Notes under the pieces: model-generated
What the model saw: only the letters and a program-made list of their open reading frames with translations
Told to the model about the DNA's origin: nothing
Database searches by the model: none
Shown: piece after piece, positions 50,656 through 59,250 of the stretch
Layout of the letters: each line of letters opens with the position of its first letter
Position numbering within the stretch: the stretch's first letter is position 1
Program-made: the position numbers and the translations under genes
DNA from: Candidatus Eisenbacteria bacterium
Lineage (GTDB): Bacteria; Eisenbacteria; RBG-16-71-46; CAIMUX01; JAHJDP01
Assembly (NCBI GenBank): GCA_018831195.1
Contig: JAHJDP010000077.1
Coordinates: 1 to 64,000 of the forward strand
Reading direction: 5' to 3'
DNA length: 64,000 nucleotides

Positions 50656-51884
50656 TCTTTCCTCCGTACTGAAGTCACGCCTATTGTTCGCAGCTTCATT
50701 AATTCAGCCGGACTTAACTTTAAAAGATCCCTTAGAACCCCGTCGGTATGCTCGCCCAAACCCGGCGCCGGCCCCTGAGGCCCTGTCCGGGCCGTCTGAA
50801 AGCGAAAGGGCGTATTCGCAACCGTCAGTTTCCCGCCGTCACCACGAGGGATATCCTTTAACATTTCACGTTCCCGCACCTGGGGATCCTCCGCCGCCTC
50901 GGCGACATTCTGCACCGGCGCGCAGGAGATATCAGCTCTGGAAAGGCGGATCAACCATTCCCCCGTCGAACGCTGCTTGAAGGCCTCCGTCAACATCGGC
51001 GCCAGGGCCGCATAGTTCTCTGTTCGATACCGGCCGTCGCAGAACCGGGGATCCGCGGACAATTCGGCGCAATCCATAAGTTCCACAAAACGCCGCCAGA
51101 TCTCGGGGTTGTCATGCAGCAGGGCGACGACGATAAATCCATCCGCTGTCGGGAAGGCCTGAAACGGCGTCAAGGCCGGATGACGGGATCCCAGCGGCCC
51201 CGGCACGTCGCCCGTGGCGAAGAAACGGGCAAAAGCATTCTCCATCAGTGTCACCTGCCCGTCCAACATCGACATATCGATCCACTGGCCGAGACTTGTG
51301 CGTTCTCTATGCTGCAATGCCGCCAAAATCGCGATGGCGGCGAACATTCCCGCGACACTGTCTCCCTGCGATACGCCCGGGCGAAGTGGCGGCCCACCGG
51401 GTTCGCCGGTGACGCTCATGATGCCGCCGAGTGCTTGTACAATAATATCGAAAGCCGGTTTTTGTGCATAGGGGCCGGTATGTCCGAACCCCGTGATCGA
51501 TGCATAGATCAAGCGTGGATTCCTGCTGAGAAGAACCTCGTGCCCCAATCCCAAGCGATCCAGAACACCCGGGCGGAAGTTTTCAACCAACCCGTCGGCG
51601 TGATCGACCATCCGCAGAAAAAGCTCGCGTCCCTCAATGGTCTGGAGATCGATGACGACTGATTTTTTACCGCGGTTGACACTGATGAAATAGGAACTAT
51701 CCGGGCCGGCCATCGGACCGATATCGCGCGCCCGGTCGCCTCCCGGAGGTTCGATTTTGATCACCTCAGCGCCGAGATCTGCGAGAAGCATTGTGCAGTA
51801 GGGACCTGAGAGGATTTGACTCAGATCCAGAACCAGCAGCCCGGCCAGCGGCGGGCCGCTCTTAGATGCATCCTGAGAATTCAT
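50652..51884 (-). CDS. Class III (CaiB/BaiF) CoA-transferase, candidate o-succinylbenzoate CoA-transferase
   Basis: Class III CoA-transferases move CoA between acids through an Asp-acyl anhydride. Family blocks are visible: [34 protein letters not shown] (read in pieces [18 protein letters not shown]), [45 protein letters not shown] and QGDSVAGMF, whose Asp175 is the catalytic residue. The start at 51884 gives 410 residues, the family norm; ATGs at 51923 and 51950 add extra residues and reach into the divergent promoter. It is co-translated with menB, and no menE ligase is present. Known relatives use benzylsuccinate plus succinyl-CoA, chemically close to o-succinylbenzoate; the MenE-replacing role is inference. 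Confidence 0.88.
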   Translation of the reverse strand: MNSQDASKSGPPLAGLLVLDLSQILSGPYCTMLLADLGAEVIKIEPPGGDRARDIGPMAGPDSSYFISVNRGKKSVVIDLQTIEGRELFLRMVDHADGLVENFRPGVLDRLGLGHEVLLSRNPRLIYASITGFGHTGPYAQKPAFDIIVQALGGIMSVTGEPGGPPLRPGVSQGDSVAGMFAAIAILAALQHRERTSLGQWIDMSMLDGQVTLMENAFARFFATGDVPGPLGSRHPALTPFQAFPTADGFIVVALLHDNPEIWRRFVELMDCAELSADPRFCDGRYRTENYAALAPMLTEAFKQRSTGEWLIRLSRADISCAPVQNVAEAAEDPQVREREMLKDIPRGDGGKLTVANTPFRFQTARTGPQGPAPGLGEHTDGVLRDLLKLSPAELMKLRTIGVTSVRRKE

Positions 51885-51952
51885 TTCCCCCCCCGCTTGA
51901 AGATCGGTTCCATCCTGAGTCATAGTGCCTTGTAGAGGTGGAGGAGTCATTC

Positions 51953-53128
51953 ATGAAAATTAACAGGGTAGCGTGGCGGGGATACCGTGTGCCGTTTTTG
52001 TGGAGCCCGGTTGCCCATGGCGCGCTAAGGGCGTCGCACCGGCATGGTCTTCTTATCCGAATCACGGCGGATGATGGGAGCACCGGCATCGGCGAAGCCT
52101 CACCCATCGGCGCCGGATCACCGACCCAGTTGGAAGAGATCGCCAAGATTATTAAAGAGAGCGCCGCCGCGTTGTTGGGGCGGGAACTGGTCGGCGAATA
52201 TCCGCGGTCCCTCGTCTTCATCCGGATCGGAATGCTCTCGGCAAAGCTCTTTCCTCCCCAGAAATCCTCGCCGCCGGCGCGCGCCGCCGGTTTCGGCCTT
52301 GAAACCGCCATGTTGGATCTTGTCTCACGGGCCATGGGCTGGGCCTTTCTCGAACCGAAGCACCCTGAGAGAATCCAGCGATCCGCGGAAACGCCGATCC
52401 GGACCAATGCCCTGATCACCACATCCGGGTATGAAGAGCTCGCAACCGAAATCGAGCTGGCGCGATCGCAGGGAATGACTTCATTCAAGATAAAAGTGGG
52501 ACGCCGCCCTCTCAGCGAAGAGCTGGAGACACTGCGGGCCGTGAGGGAACTGGCCGGATCGAATGCCACAATTCGTCTGGATGCCAACGGCCTTTGGACG
52601 CCGGATGAGGCGGTAGCGGTGCTCAAGCGCTTCAAACCTTTTGGGATCGAGTACATTGAACAACCTGTTTCACCAGAGGACCCGAAGGGATTGGCCGAGG
52701 TGCGGCGCCGGTCGGCCGTGCCGATCGCGGCCGATGAAGCCGTCGTCTCCTGGCCCGCCGTGAAGAAGCTCATCGAGATTGATGCCGCCGACATTTTTAT
52801 TGTGAAAGCGGCCCGGCTCGGCTTCCATCATGCTGTTTTTCTCACCAGCGCCCTGACCAAGCGGAACCGAACCGTCGTGATCACATCCTCCCTTGAAAGC
52901 GGGATCGGCATTCTGGCCGCCGCGCATCTTACAAAATTCCTGCCGCTCAATGCGCCCGCCTGCGGTTTGGCGACAGCCTCGCTGCTGGAACACGATCTCC
53001 TGGAGGCGCCGCTTATCGTGGAAAACGGCTGTCTCACTCTCCCGCAGGGACCGGGAATCGGGGCGGCGGTCAATCCGGAAGCGCTGGAACGCTATGCTGT
53101 TCCTCCGAAGGGCGAGGTCACCGAGTAA
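51953..53128 (+). CDS. menC: o-Succinylbenzoate synthase (enolase superfamily)
   Basis: MenC dehydrates SHCHC to o-succinylbenzoate. The ATG at 51953 has GGAGGAG 8 bases upstream; a GTG five codons earlier is rejected. The 391-residue protein has the muconate-lactonizing-enzyme fold with the catalytic set: Lys in SFKIKVG, metal-binding Asp in IRLDANG, Glu in YIEQPVSP, Asp in AADEAV, and a second Lys in FIVKAARLG, as in the OSBS group. Divergent from the CoA-transferase gene and convergent with menD. Some members of this group act on N-acyl amino acids instead, but the men context decides for MenC. Confidence 0.9.
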   Translation: MKINRVAWRGYRVPFLWSPVAHGALRASHRHGLLIRITADDGSTGIGEASPIGAGSPTQLEEIAKIIKESAAALLGRELVGEYPRSLVFIRIGMLSAKLFPPQKSSPPARAAGFGLETAMLDLVSRAMGWAFLEPKHPERIQRSAETPIRTNALITTSGYEELATEIELARSQGMTSFKIKVGRRPLSEELETLRAVRELAGSNATIRLDANGLWTPDEAVAVLKRFKPFGIEYIEQPVSPEDPKGLAEVRRRSAVPIAADEAVVSWPAVKKLIEIDAADIFIVKAARLGFHHAVFLTSALTKRNRTVVITSSLESGIGILAAAHLTKFLPLNAPACGLATASLLEHDLLEAPLIVENGCLTLPQGPGIGAAVNPEALERYAVPPKGEVTE

Positions 53129-53152
53129 GATTCAGCGACGGCGCGTCCGCCG

Positions 53153-55018
53153 TCATCCCTTCGCCCAGACCTCCGAAGCCGCCGTTATCCCCTCCGCCCA
53201 GATCTCTTCATGCAGGGATCTATTGATCTCCCGGTCTCCGGGGATCTCAATGATTGATGAGCGGGCACTCTGCAATTCATCCGAAAGGCGGATTCGGAAT
53301 TCTGTCCATGACTCAACGAGTCGATACTGTAATCCGTAGAGCCGCGCCGCATCCTGAAAAGTTAAACCGTGCGGCATGGCGAAAAGCGGGTCCAGGGTTT
53401 GCGGGTCGCCGGCCTGTGGCAGGAATGAGAAGATGCCGCCGCCATTATTGTTCACCACGATAAAGACAACATGGAGTCCATGCCGTGTCGCCGCAAGAAG
53501 TCCATTGAGATCGTGATAGAACGAGATATCTCCCAGGACAGCGACAACCGGCTTTCCCGGTGCGACAGCCGCCGTCCCCAGCGCCGTCGAAACCACCCCA
53601 TCGATTCCGTTCAGACCGCGGTTTCCCAACAAACGAATCTCCCGATCACATTTTGGGAAGAAGTCGTCAAGATCCCGTATCGGCATGCTGTTCCCGGCAA
53701 AAAGGGTCGAACCGCCGGGCAGAAGCTCTTTCAGCTCCTGAAACACCCTACCCTCGAAGAGCGCAGATCTCTCGGAAACATGTTCACTCACCATCCCGCG
53801 GCTTTCAGCCGCCAGACGCATCCATCTATCCGCCCAGCCGCTCCGCCGCCCGCCATCGGGGAGCCGATCCACCAGCTCCCGGCAAAAGACTGATTCATCC
53901 ACGGAGATAAGATCCCATAAAAGATGATGGGGATCGCGCCAGGAACCGGGATCGACCAGAATCTGCCGGGCATTCGTATGATGCTGCAAAAATAGATGCA
54001 TCGGCTTTGAAGAGGGCAGGGCGCCGAATCTCAAGATAATCTTGGGCTCGGCCTCACACCTCACAACGTCACTGCGCAAAATAAAATCGTAGCTGTCAAC
54101 TATAAGCGATTTATCATGCGGCCCGCATCGCAGCTGTGATAAGGGATCGGCCAGAATGGGATAGCCGAGCCTCCGGGCCAGCGCTGCGATCCCGAGGGTG
54201 GCGTCGGAACCCGCCATCGGCCCCGCGATGATCAACCCCTTCGCCTCCTTTAACAAATCATCGGCCAAGCGCCGCAAGCTGTCTTTATCAATTCGCGCCT
54301 CCACCACCGGGACTTGGGTGTAGGCGCGATCCACATCCCGCCCCCCACGGGAAAACCACCCGCCACTGCCGGCCGGCGAAGCCGGTGGATCAACGATGGA
54401 CACCAGCGGCTCAACCAATGGATCGACCAGCGGCTCAACCAGCGATGCAACCAGCGGCTCAACCGGCGATGCAACCAGCGGCTCGACCAGCGGCTCAACC
54501 AGCGGAATATTCAAGTGGACCGGCCCCGCCGGCGCCGCACCCGCCGACGCCATGGCCCGGCAGGCGATAGCCCGCAGATAGCGGATCGATTCCACACTTA
54601 TCTCCGGTTTGGGAAGAGTCACGGAAACTTTAACAAATGAGCCATAAAGCCCGGTCTGGTTCATGGTCTGCGGAGCGCCCCAATCGACAAGTTCGGGAGG
54701 GCGGTCCGCTGTCAAAACCAGCAGCGGGATGCGCGCGGCGAACGCCTCGGCGACGGCGGGATAGAAATTCGCCGCCGCGGTGCCGGAGGTACAGAGCAAG
54801 GCAACCGGTTTGCGCAGAATTTTGGCCATGCCCAGCGCAAAGTAGCCCATCGAACGCTCATCGAGATGGGTCCAAAGACGAATTCCCGGTTGTTTGTTAA
54901 AAGCGAGAATCAGCGGGGTGGATCGCGAACCGGGGCCCGCGCAAAGATGTTCTAATCCGGCATTTGCCAATTCCTCCACCAACACACCGGCCCATGTCCC
55001 GCTACGATTCGTCGGCAT
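53153..55018 (-). CDS. menD: 2-Succinyl-5-enolpyruvyl-6-hydroxy-3-cyclohexene-1-carboxylate synthase with repeat insertion
   Basis: MenD is the ThDP enzyme that couples 2-oxoglutarate to isochorismate. Visible are the pyrimidine-domain block CAGPGSRSTPLILAF, HLDERSMGYFALGMAK with the activating Glu, TSGTAAANFYPAVAEA, LLVLTADRPPEL, and the C-terminal FAGNSMPIRDLDDF, GNRGLNGIDGVVSTALG, VLGDISFYHDLNGL (ThDP-binding GDxxxxxDLN) and VVNNNGGGIFSFLP. Residues 174-207 are a tandem of VEPL/VASP/VDPL tetrapeptides after HLNIP, where other MenDs have a single REPL-like motif before domain II. The rest is intact, so the enzyme is probably active. It follows menF by 9 bases. Confidence 0.94.
   Translation of the reverse strand: MPTNRSGTWAGVLVEELANAGLEHLCAGPGSRSTPLILAFNKQPGIRLWTHLDERSMGYFALGMAKILRKPVALLCTSGTAAANFYPAVAEAFAARIPLLVLTADRPPELVDWGAPQTMNQTGLYGSFVKVSVTLPKPEISVESIRYLRAIACRAMASAGAAPAGPVHLNIPLVEPLVEPLVASPVEPLVASLVEPLVDPLVEPLVSIVDPPASPAGSGGWFSRGGRDVDRAYTQVPVVEARIDKDSLRRLADDLLKEAKGLIIAGPMAGSDATLGIAALARRLGYPILADPLSQLRCGPHDKSLIVDSYDFILRSDVVRCEAEPKIILRFGALPSSKPMHLFLQHHTNARQILVDPGSWRDPHHLLWDLISVDESVFCRELVDRLPDGGRRSGWADRWMRLAAESRGMVSEHVSERSALFEGRVFQELKELLPGGSTLFAGNSMPIRDLDDFFPKCDREIRLLGNRGLNGIDGVVSTALGTAAVAPGKPVVAVLGDISFYHDLNGLLAATRHGLHVVFIVVNNNGGGIFSFLPQAGDPQTLDPLFAMPHGLTFQDAARLYGLQYRLVESWTEFRIRLSDELQSARSSIIEIPGDREINRSLHEEIWAEGITAASEVWAKG
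54398..54499. repeat. 12-base compound coding repeat inside menD
   Basis: About eight units of 12 bases, forms such as AACCAGCGGCTC and AACCAGCGATGC, encode the tetrapeptides VEPL, VASP, VASL and VDPL in the linker between MenD domains I and II. The normal family has one such tetrapeptide at this place. Confidence 0.85.
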
Positions 55019-55027
55019 CTTTATCGA

Positions 55028-56392
55028 TCACTCCATTCCTACCCCTGACACCGTATCCGGCGGCAGTTGCAGAGCCCCGAGCAGCGGCGCAAACTTCAGC
55101 GACACCTCCCGCCATTCCCTTTCCGGATCTGAACCCTTCACAATACCGGCCCCAGCGAAGAGATGCACATCCTCTCCCCGGATCAAGGCGGAACGGATTC
55201 CCAATGCAACCTCCCCATCGCCCCGGCCGTCAATCCATCCGATCGGGCCGGCATACAACCCGCGATCGAACATTTCGATATCGCCGGAAAGCTCCAAAGC
55301 CCGGTTCAGCGGCACACCACCGACGGCCGGTGTCGGATGGATCGCCGAGACCAGGTCCAGAAGATGCCCTCCCGGCGCCACGGCCCCTTCAAAAACGGTT
55401 TGGAGATGCTGAACAGCGCGCAATCGCCGCAACCGGGGTTCCCGGTCCCAGCTTAGGGATGACGTTTTCCCCTTCAGCCGCTCGGCAATCCAGCGCACGA
55501 CAATCTCGTGTTCACGCCTTTCCTTGCGGTCCCCCAAAAGGGCGCGCCCGGCCTCGGTGTCGGTCCCGGCATCCGTGCTCCGCGGCGCCGATCCGGCCAG
55601 ACAAACGGATTGGATTCTTCCACCCTTTTGTTCCATCAGCAGTTCGGGTGTCGCGCCGAGAAAGCAGGCGCCTTTCTCCGCAATGGCAAAGATCCGGCAA
55701 TCGGGATACGAGGCGCTGAGACGCCGGAGGATTCCGGCGCAATTCCAGGATCCGGAAAATCGGAGATGGAGATAACGCGCCAGGGTCGTCTTCTCCACCC
55801 GTCCCTTCCCGACCTCACCGAGAATACGCTGAACCCCCTCGACCCATCCGCCATAAGACATTCCTTCAGCCTCAATCAGTCTTGGCGCGGGAGGTTCCGA
55901 GAACGAGCGGGTCGAGGGGGAGTCGGAGTCTTTAACATTAAGATCCTCCGCCAGCGGTCCGTCGGCGGCCGTTGTAACGATTCTCGAAACAGCGCCGTTC
56001 ATCTTTATCATTTGAAGCGGGCAAAAAATAAAAGGATCGGGCGTCAAGCCGGTCCAGGGAATTCCCACGGGGTGATCCGAACGGAAGCGAAAGGCGCCGA
56101 ATAGAACCGGCCCCACTCCCGGCCGGCCGGCAGGATCCAATCTCAGATTCTGCATCCAGTGGCGATGGGTTTCCGCCGCCGTGCTGATGATGCAGGGGCG
56201 CGGCTGGAGCTCCTTCCGGGGAACGCCCTCGCCCACCATCCATAATCCGTCTGATGGGTGCATCCAGAAAAAGGACGGTTCACCTCTCAATCGCGCCTTT
56301 TCAAACGCCTCAAATGGATCGGATTCGGAATCCAGGCTCTCCGTGCGAGAGATGAGATGCCACCGTCCGTTTTTAACCGATTCCCGATTCAT
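55028..56392 (-). CDS. menF: Isochorismate synthase
   Basis: MenF converts chorismate to isochorismate, the first committed menaquinone step. The 454-residue protein has the chorismate-binding domain in its C-terminal half: KTTLARYLHLRF, FLGATPELLMEQKGGRIQSVCLAGSAPRS, DRKERREHEIVV, VFEGAVAPGGHLLDLVSAIHPTPAVGGVP and MFDRGLYAGPIGWIDGRGDGEVALGIRSA. The AGSAPR and HPTPAVGG blocks and the acidic metal-binding residues mark the isochorismate synthase/anthranilate synthase I fold. Its ATG overlaps the tetR stop (ATGA), and menD follows. Confidence 0.94.
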   Translation of the reverse strand: MNRESVKNGRWHLISRTESLDSESDPFEAFEKARLRGEPSFFWMHPSDGLWMVGEGVPRKELQPRPCIISTAAETHRHWMQNLRLDPAGRPGVGPVLFGAFRFRSDHPVGIPWTGLTPDPFIFCPLQMIKMNGAVSRIVTTAADGPLAEDLNVKDSDSPSTRSFSEPPAPRLIEAEGMSYGGWVEGVQRILGEVGKGRVEKTTLARYLHLRFSGSWNCAGILRRLSASYPDCRIFAIAEKGACFLGATPELLMEQKGGRIQSVCLAGSAPRSTDAGTDTEAGRALLGDRKERREHEIVVRWIAERLKGKTSSLSWDREPRLRRLRAVQHLQTVFEGAVAPGGHLLDLVSAIHPTPAVGGVPLNRALELSGDIEMFDRGLYAGPIGWIDGRGDGEVALGIRSALIRGEDVHLFAGAGIVKGSDPEREWREVSLKFAPLLGALQLPPDTVSGVGME

Positions 56393-57030
56393 GGCGACCC
56401 TCTGCCCGTCTCTTTATCATCACAACCCGGGAGAGCCCTTCCAATCCCATAAAAAAGGAGGTTCTGCAGGGCTTTCCCCTGTGATGCGAGCGGTGTTGGA
56501 TGGGCGGCCAGTAGCCAATGAAGGATCGTTTCATGAAGGGCGCCCAGCCAGGCGCGCGCCGTCAGATCCAGATCCAGATCCCGCGGCAGCTCCCCCGCTT
56601 CAGCCGCCCCCACCAATTCCGCCCGGATAAAGAGAATGAATTTCTCGCGGATCGGCAGGAACTTTCGATCCATCACCCGGCCCTGGCCGACGATGTTGAC
56701 GAGAAGGAGATGCCCCAAGGCGCGCTTGCGGGCGAAGGTTTCCAGAAGGGCTTGAATCGCCGCCCCCAGCCTCGCCCGCGATGGGGGCTGGGGTTCGACC
56801 ATCCGCTGAACCTTTTGGATCAATCTCTCGGAGAGTTGATCCACGAGTCCCAGGGCCATCTCTTCCTTGCTGGGGAAATGGAAGTAGAAGGCCCCCTTTG
56901 ATACGCCGGAACGGCGGGCGATGTCATCAACCCGGGCGGCCTCATATCCTTGCCGGGCAAGAACTTCAGCTGCCGCATCAAGAATGATCGCCCGTGTTTG
57001 TTGTGCCGAACGTCCCGCCTGCCGCGGCAT
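56389..57030 (-). CDS. TetR-family regulator heading the menFD operon
   Basis: The 213-residue protein has a standard TetR N-terminal helix-turn-helix (residues 12-58: TRAIILDAAAEVLARQGYEAARVDDIARRSGVSKGAFYFHFPSKEEM in pieces VDDIARRSGVSKGAFYFHF) and a variable ligand domain. It starts the transcript and overlaps menF by 4 bases, which points to control of menaquinone synthesis. Upstream is a TetR-type palindrome, consistent with autorepression of the whole operon. The ligand is unknown. Relatives with similar N-termini respond to acyl-CoA, drugs or quinone-like molecules; a naphthoate intermediate is a speculation. Confidence 0.9.
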   Translation of the reverse strand: MPRQAGRSAQQTRAIILDAAAEVLARQGYEAARVDDIARRSGVSKGAFYFHFPSKEEMALGLVDQLSERLIQKVQRMVEPQPPSRARLGAAIQALLETFARKRALGHLLLVNIVGQGRVMDRKFLPIREKFILFIRAELVGAAEAGELPRDLDLDLTARAWLGALHETILHWLLAAHPTPLASQGKALQNLLFYGIGRALPGCDDKETGRGSP

Positions 57031-57090
57031 CAGATATCCCCTCCCAACCTCGGATGACCGGGCTTGAAATCCCCGGCAGCGGCATGAAAT

Positions 57091-57106
57091 ACCGACTGGT
57101 CAGTCT
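57091..57106 (-). promoter_or_regulatory. TetR-type operator upstream of tetR-menF-menD
   Basis: ACCGACTGGTCAGTCT (57091-57106) contains the dyad GACTG-GT-CAGTC and resembles the AcrR/FadR-like consensus ACCGACNGGTCNGT. It lies 61-76 bases before the regulator's ATG, in the probable promoter, and TATTAAAAA nearby may be a -10 region. Confidence 0.65.
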
Positions 57107-57162
57107 ATTAAAAATCTAGACGGGCCCGCCGACGGCTGTCAAGACCAAGGTGTGTGGAATGG

Positions 57163-58314
57163 TTAGCGGGGCGATCCGTCAGAAGGAGGGGTTCCGCTGA
57201 GTGAGTCGCCGGCCGCCATGCCACGATCTCTCTCCCGGAGTTCTTCAAGCGTCTGGAAGGCTTCGGTCGCCTCCTTTTGCCGTCCCAATTTTTGATGGGC
57301 CAGTCCGAGAAGATAATAGGCATCGGGTCGGTCCGGCGCCAGGCGAACCGCACGAGCGGAATAATGGGCCGCCTCTTCGTAATCGCCCTTTTCTTGAAGT
57401 ATATTGCTTAACAATAGCAGGATATCGTAGTTCGTCTCGTCGAGGGTCACGATCGTGCGCAGCTCTAAAATCGCCTCGTCATAATCCCCCAGCGCGTGGT
57501 GGCAGCTTGCCAAACCGATGCGTACTTCGAGATCAAGCGGATCCTGAAACAGAACCTTCTGAAATGCCTCGATCGCCTCCTCACAAACATCTTGCTCAAA
57601 ATAGAGAACCCCGAGAAACCGAAGACAGGCCAGGTCATCAGGCTGAATCTCCAAGGCGTTATTGACAGCAAGAAGGGCCTCATGAAAATTACCGGCCTGG
57701 GCCTGGGCGATGGCGAGGTTGTAATGAGCGGACAAGCTCATCGGAGAGATCTTTGCGGCCAGGCGGAAGAATTCAATCGCCTGCCGTGTTTCACCCGCCC
57801 TTTGTGCAACGACACCCAGATCGGTCAGGGTCTTCTCTGTCTCTCCCTCAATTAAGAGAATCTGACGGAAATAGAACTGCGCCGTCTGAAAGTCATCCGC
57901 CTCGAGAGCCAGTTCACCCAGAAGTCCCAATGCCTCTGTGGAGCGGGGTTGTTCCTTGATCACAGCCTCCAAATGAGCCTGCGCGGCCTCCCGCTCCTCC
58001 ATTTCAAAGGAAAGTTTTCCCAATGCGAGACGCGTCTCCCACACATCCGCCAATTCTAATGAGCGGCTCAGGAAACGGCGGGCTTCCCTTGGGATCCCCA
58101 TGAAAAGATAGGTTTGCCCGAGGCCTCGATACGCTTCCGCCGAGAGGGAATCGGTCTCGATGACGCGGCCGTACCAGATGACACTCCCATTCCAATCTCC
58201 GCAGGCCACGGCGTTCTGGGCGCGCTGCAGCCATGCATCGACGGAGTCCGGCGGCGTCGACGTGGCCGTGGAGAAGGCCAGGAAAAGGGAGAGGATCGGG
58301 AAAAGGGCGGTCAT
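57163..58314 (-). CDS. Secreted tetratricopeptide repeat protein
   Basis: The ATG at 58314 starts a signal peptide (MTALFPILSLFLAFSTATS). About nine TPR units follow through residue 360, for example AYRGLGQTYLFMGIPREARRFLSRSLEL, LGELALEADDFQTAQFYFRQILLI, LGVVAQRAGETRQAIEFFRLAAKI, HYNLAIAQAQAGNFHEALLAVNNALEI, VRIGLASCHHALGDYDEAILELRTI and YYLLGLAHQKLGRQKEATEAFQTL. TPRs bind partner proteins; none is indicated by the sequence. The longer frame upstream adds unrelated residues. The gene follows motB with a 150-base gap. Confidence 0.85.
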   Translation of the reverse strand: MTALFPILSLFLAFSTATSTPPDSVDAWLQRAQNAVACGDWNGSVIWYGRVIETDSLSAEAYRGLGQTYLFMGIPREARRFLSRSLELADVWETRLALGKLSFEMEEREAAQAHLEAVIKEQPRSTEALGLLGELALEADDFQTAQFYFRQILLIEGETEKTLTDLGVVAQRAGETRQAIEFFRLAAKISPMSLSAHYNLAIAQAQAGNFHEALLAVNNALEIQPDDLACLRFLGVLYFEQDVCEEAIEAFQKVLFQDPLDLEVRIGLASCHHALGDYDEAILELRTIVTLDETNYDILLLLSNILQEKGDYEEAAHYSARAVRLAPDRPDAYYLLGLAHQKLGRQKEATEAFQTLEELRERDRGMAAGDSLSGTPPSDGSPR

Positions 58315-58337
58315 AAACGCATCATCCTCTGGTACTC

Positions 58338-58376
58338 GCCGGCCTGCCTTCACGCCGGCCTGCCTTCACGCCGGTG
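58338..58376. repeat. 16-base tandem repeat, about 2.4 copies
   Basis: GCCGGCCTGCCTTCAC occurs at 58338-58353 and 58354-58369, with a partial third copy, in the gap between motB and the TPR gene. The unit length is not divisible by three. Confidence 0.8.
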
Positions 58377-58466
58377 TGGATTTTCACCAACAGTGAATCG
58401 ACGGCCGACCCCACGAGCCGGGCTCTGAAGGGTGGGATCGATATCATAATCTTACCACGAGAAAGC

Positions 58467-59228
58467 TCATTGGTAGGTAATTTCAGAGGACGAGATATCT
58501 CCAGCCGGAGGGACATTGGAGAGGACAAAATCAACCCGCCGGTTCCGGGAGCGCCCCTCGGGCGTATAATTGGAAGCAACAGGCCGCGTATCAGACAATC
58601 CCATGACGCCTAGGTGGGTGGGAGCCATCCCCTCCCTTTCGATAAGGTACCGAACGACGGATGCGGCGCGCGCGGCCGACAATTCCCAGTTGGATTTGAA
58701 GAGCGCCGTTGAGATCGGGACATTATCCGTGTGGCCTTCCACAAGAACGGTATTGGGATGTTTCTTCAGGATGACAGCGATTTTGCCGAGCAGTTCATTG
58801 GCTTCCGTCCGCAATGAAGCGTTCCCGACATCAAAGAGGATGTTACCCTTCACGCGCAGAGCCACGCCCTGTTCGGTTTGCCTCACCTCCACATCATCCT
58901 CCATCCCCATCGATTTGACGTCACTCTTGGCCTTCTCCTCGGTCTCCGCTCTCTCCTCGGCATCTGAATTTTTCCTCGTCGGAGCGACATTGATAAAGTT
59001 CGGACTCCCTGTCTTGCCCGCCATGAAGCTGGCTTCCTTGGCGCCGAATGCCGTTTTCAAACTGCCGACCAGGGCCCGGTACTTTATGACATCCATCGTG
59101 GAGAAAGAAACGATAAGAATGAAGAAAACCATGAGAAGACTCATCATGTCACCGAATGTTACCATCCATTCCGGCGCCCCTTCTTCCGGTTCTTCCTTGG
59201 GAGGACCATTGTCGGGCATTGGTGACAC
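58467..59228 (-). CDS. motB: Flagellar motor stator protein MotB (OmpA-type)
   Basis: MotB anchors the stator to peptidoglycan and, with MotA, conducts ions that turn the flagellum. The 253-residue protein has the N-terminal MVTFGDMMSLLMVFFILIVSF helix containing the conserved ion-carrying Asp (in TFGDMM), and a C-terminal OmpA-like domain: LFDVGNASLRTEANELLGKIA, VEGHTDNVPIST, NWELSAARAASVVRYLIE and RSRNRRVDFVL. GTG at 59228 has GAGGG upstream; an ATG three codons on is an alternative. It lies 22 bases after motA. Other flagellar genes are not in the window. Confidence 0.93.
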   Translation of the reverse strand: MSPMPDNGPPKEEPEEGAPEWMVTFGDMMSLLMVFFILIVSFSTMDVIKYRALVGSLKTAFGAKEASFMAGKTGSPNFINVAPTRKNSDAEERAETEEKAKSDVKSMGMEDDVEVRQTEQGVALRVKGNILFDVGNASLRTEANELLGKIAVILKKHPNTVLVEGHTDNVPISTALFKSNWELSAARAASVVRYLIEREGMAPTHLGVMGLSDTRPVASNYTPEGRSRNRRVDFVLSNVPPAGDISSSEITYQ

Positions 59229-59250
59229 GCTGTTTCCCTCGCTTTGCTTT

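Noticed and set aside
53137-53154. GACGGC/GCCGTC hairpin between menC and menD as a terminator
   Set aside because: Only six pairs with no T-run, and it overlaps the menD stop; too weak to list.
54314-54640. Plus-strand frames over the menD repeat encoding Asn/Gln/Ser repeats
   Set aside because: All three plus frames stay open only because the repeat lacks stops; menD on the minus strand explains the region.
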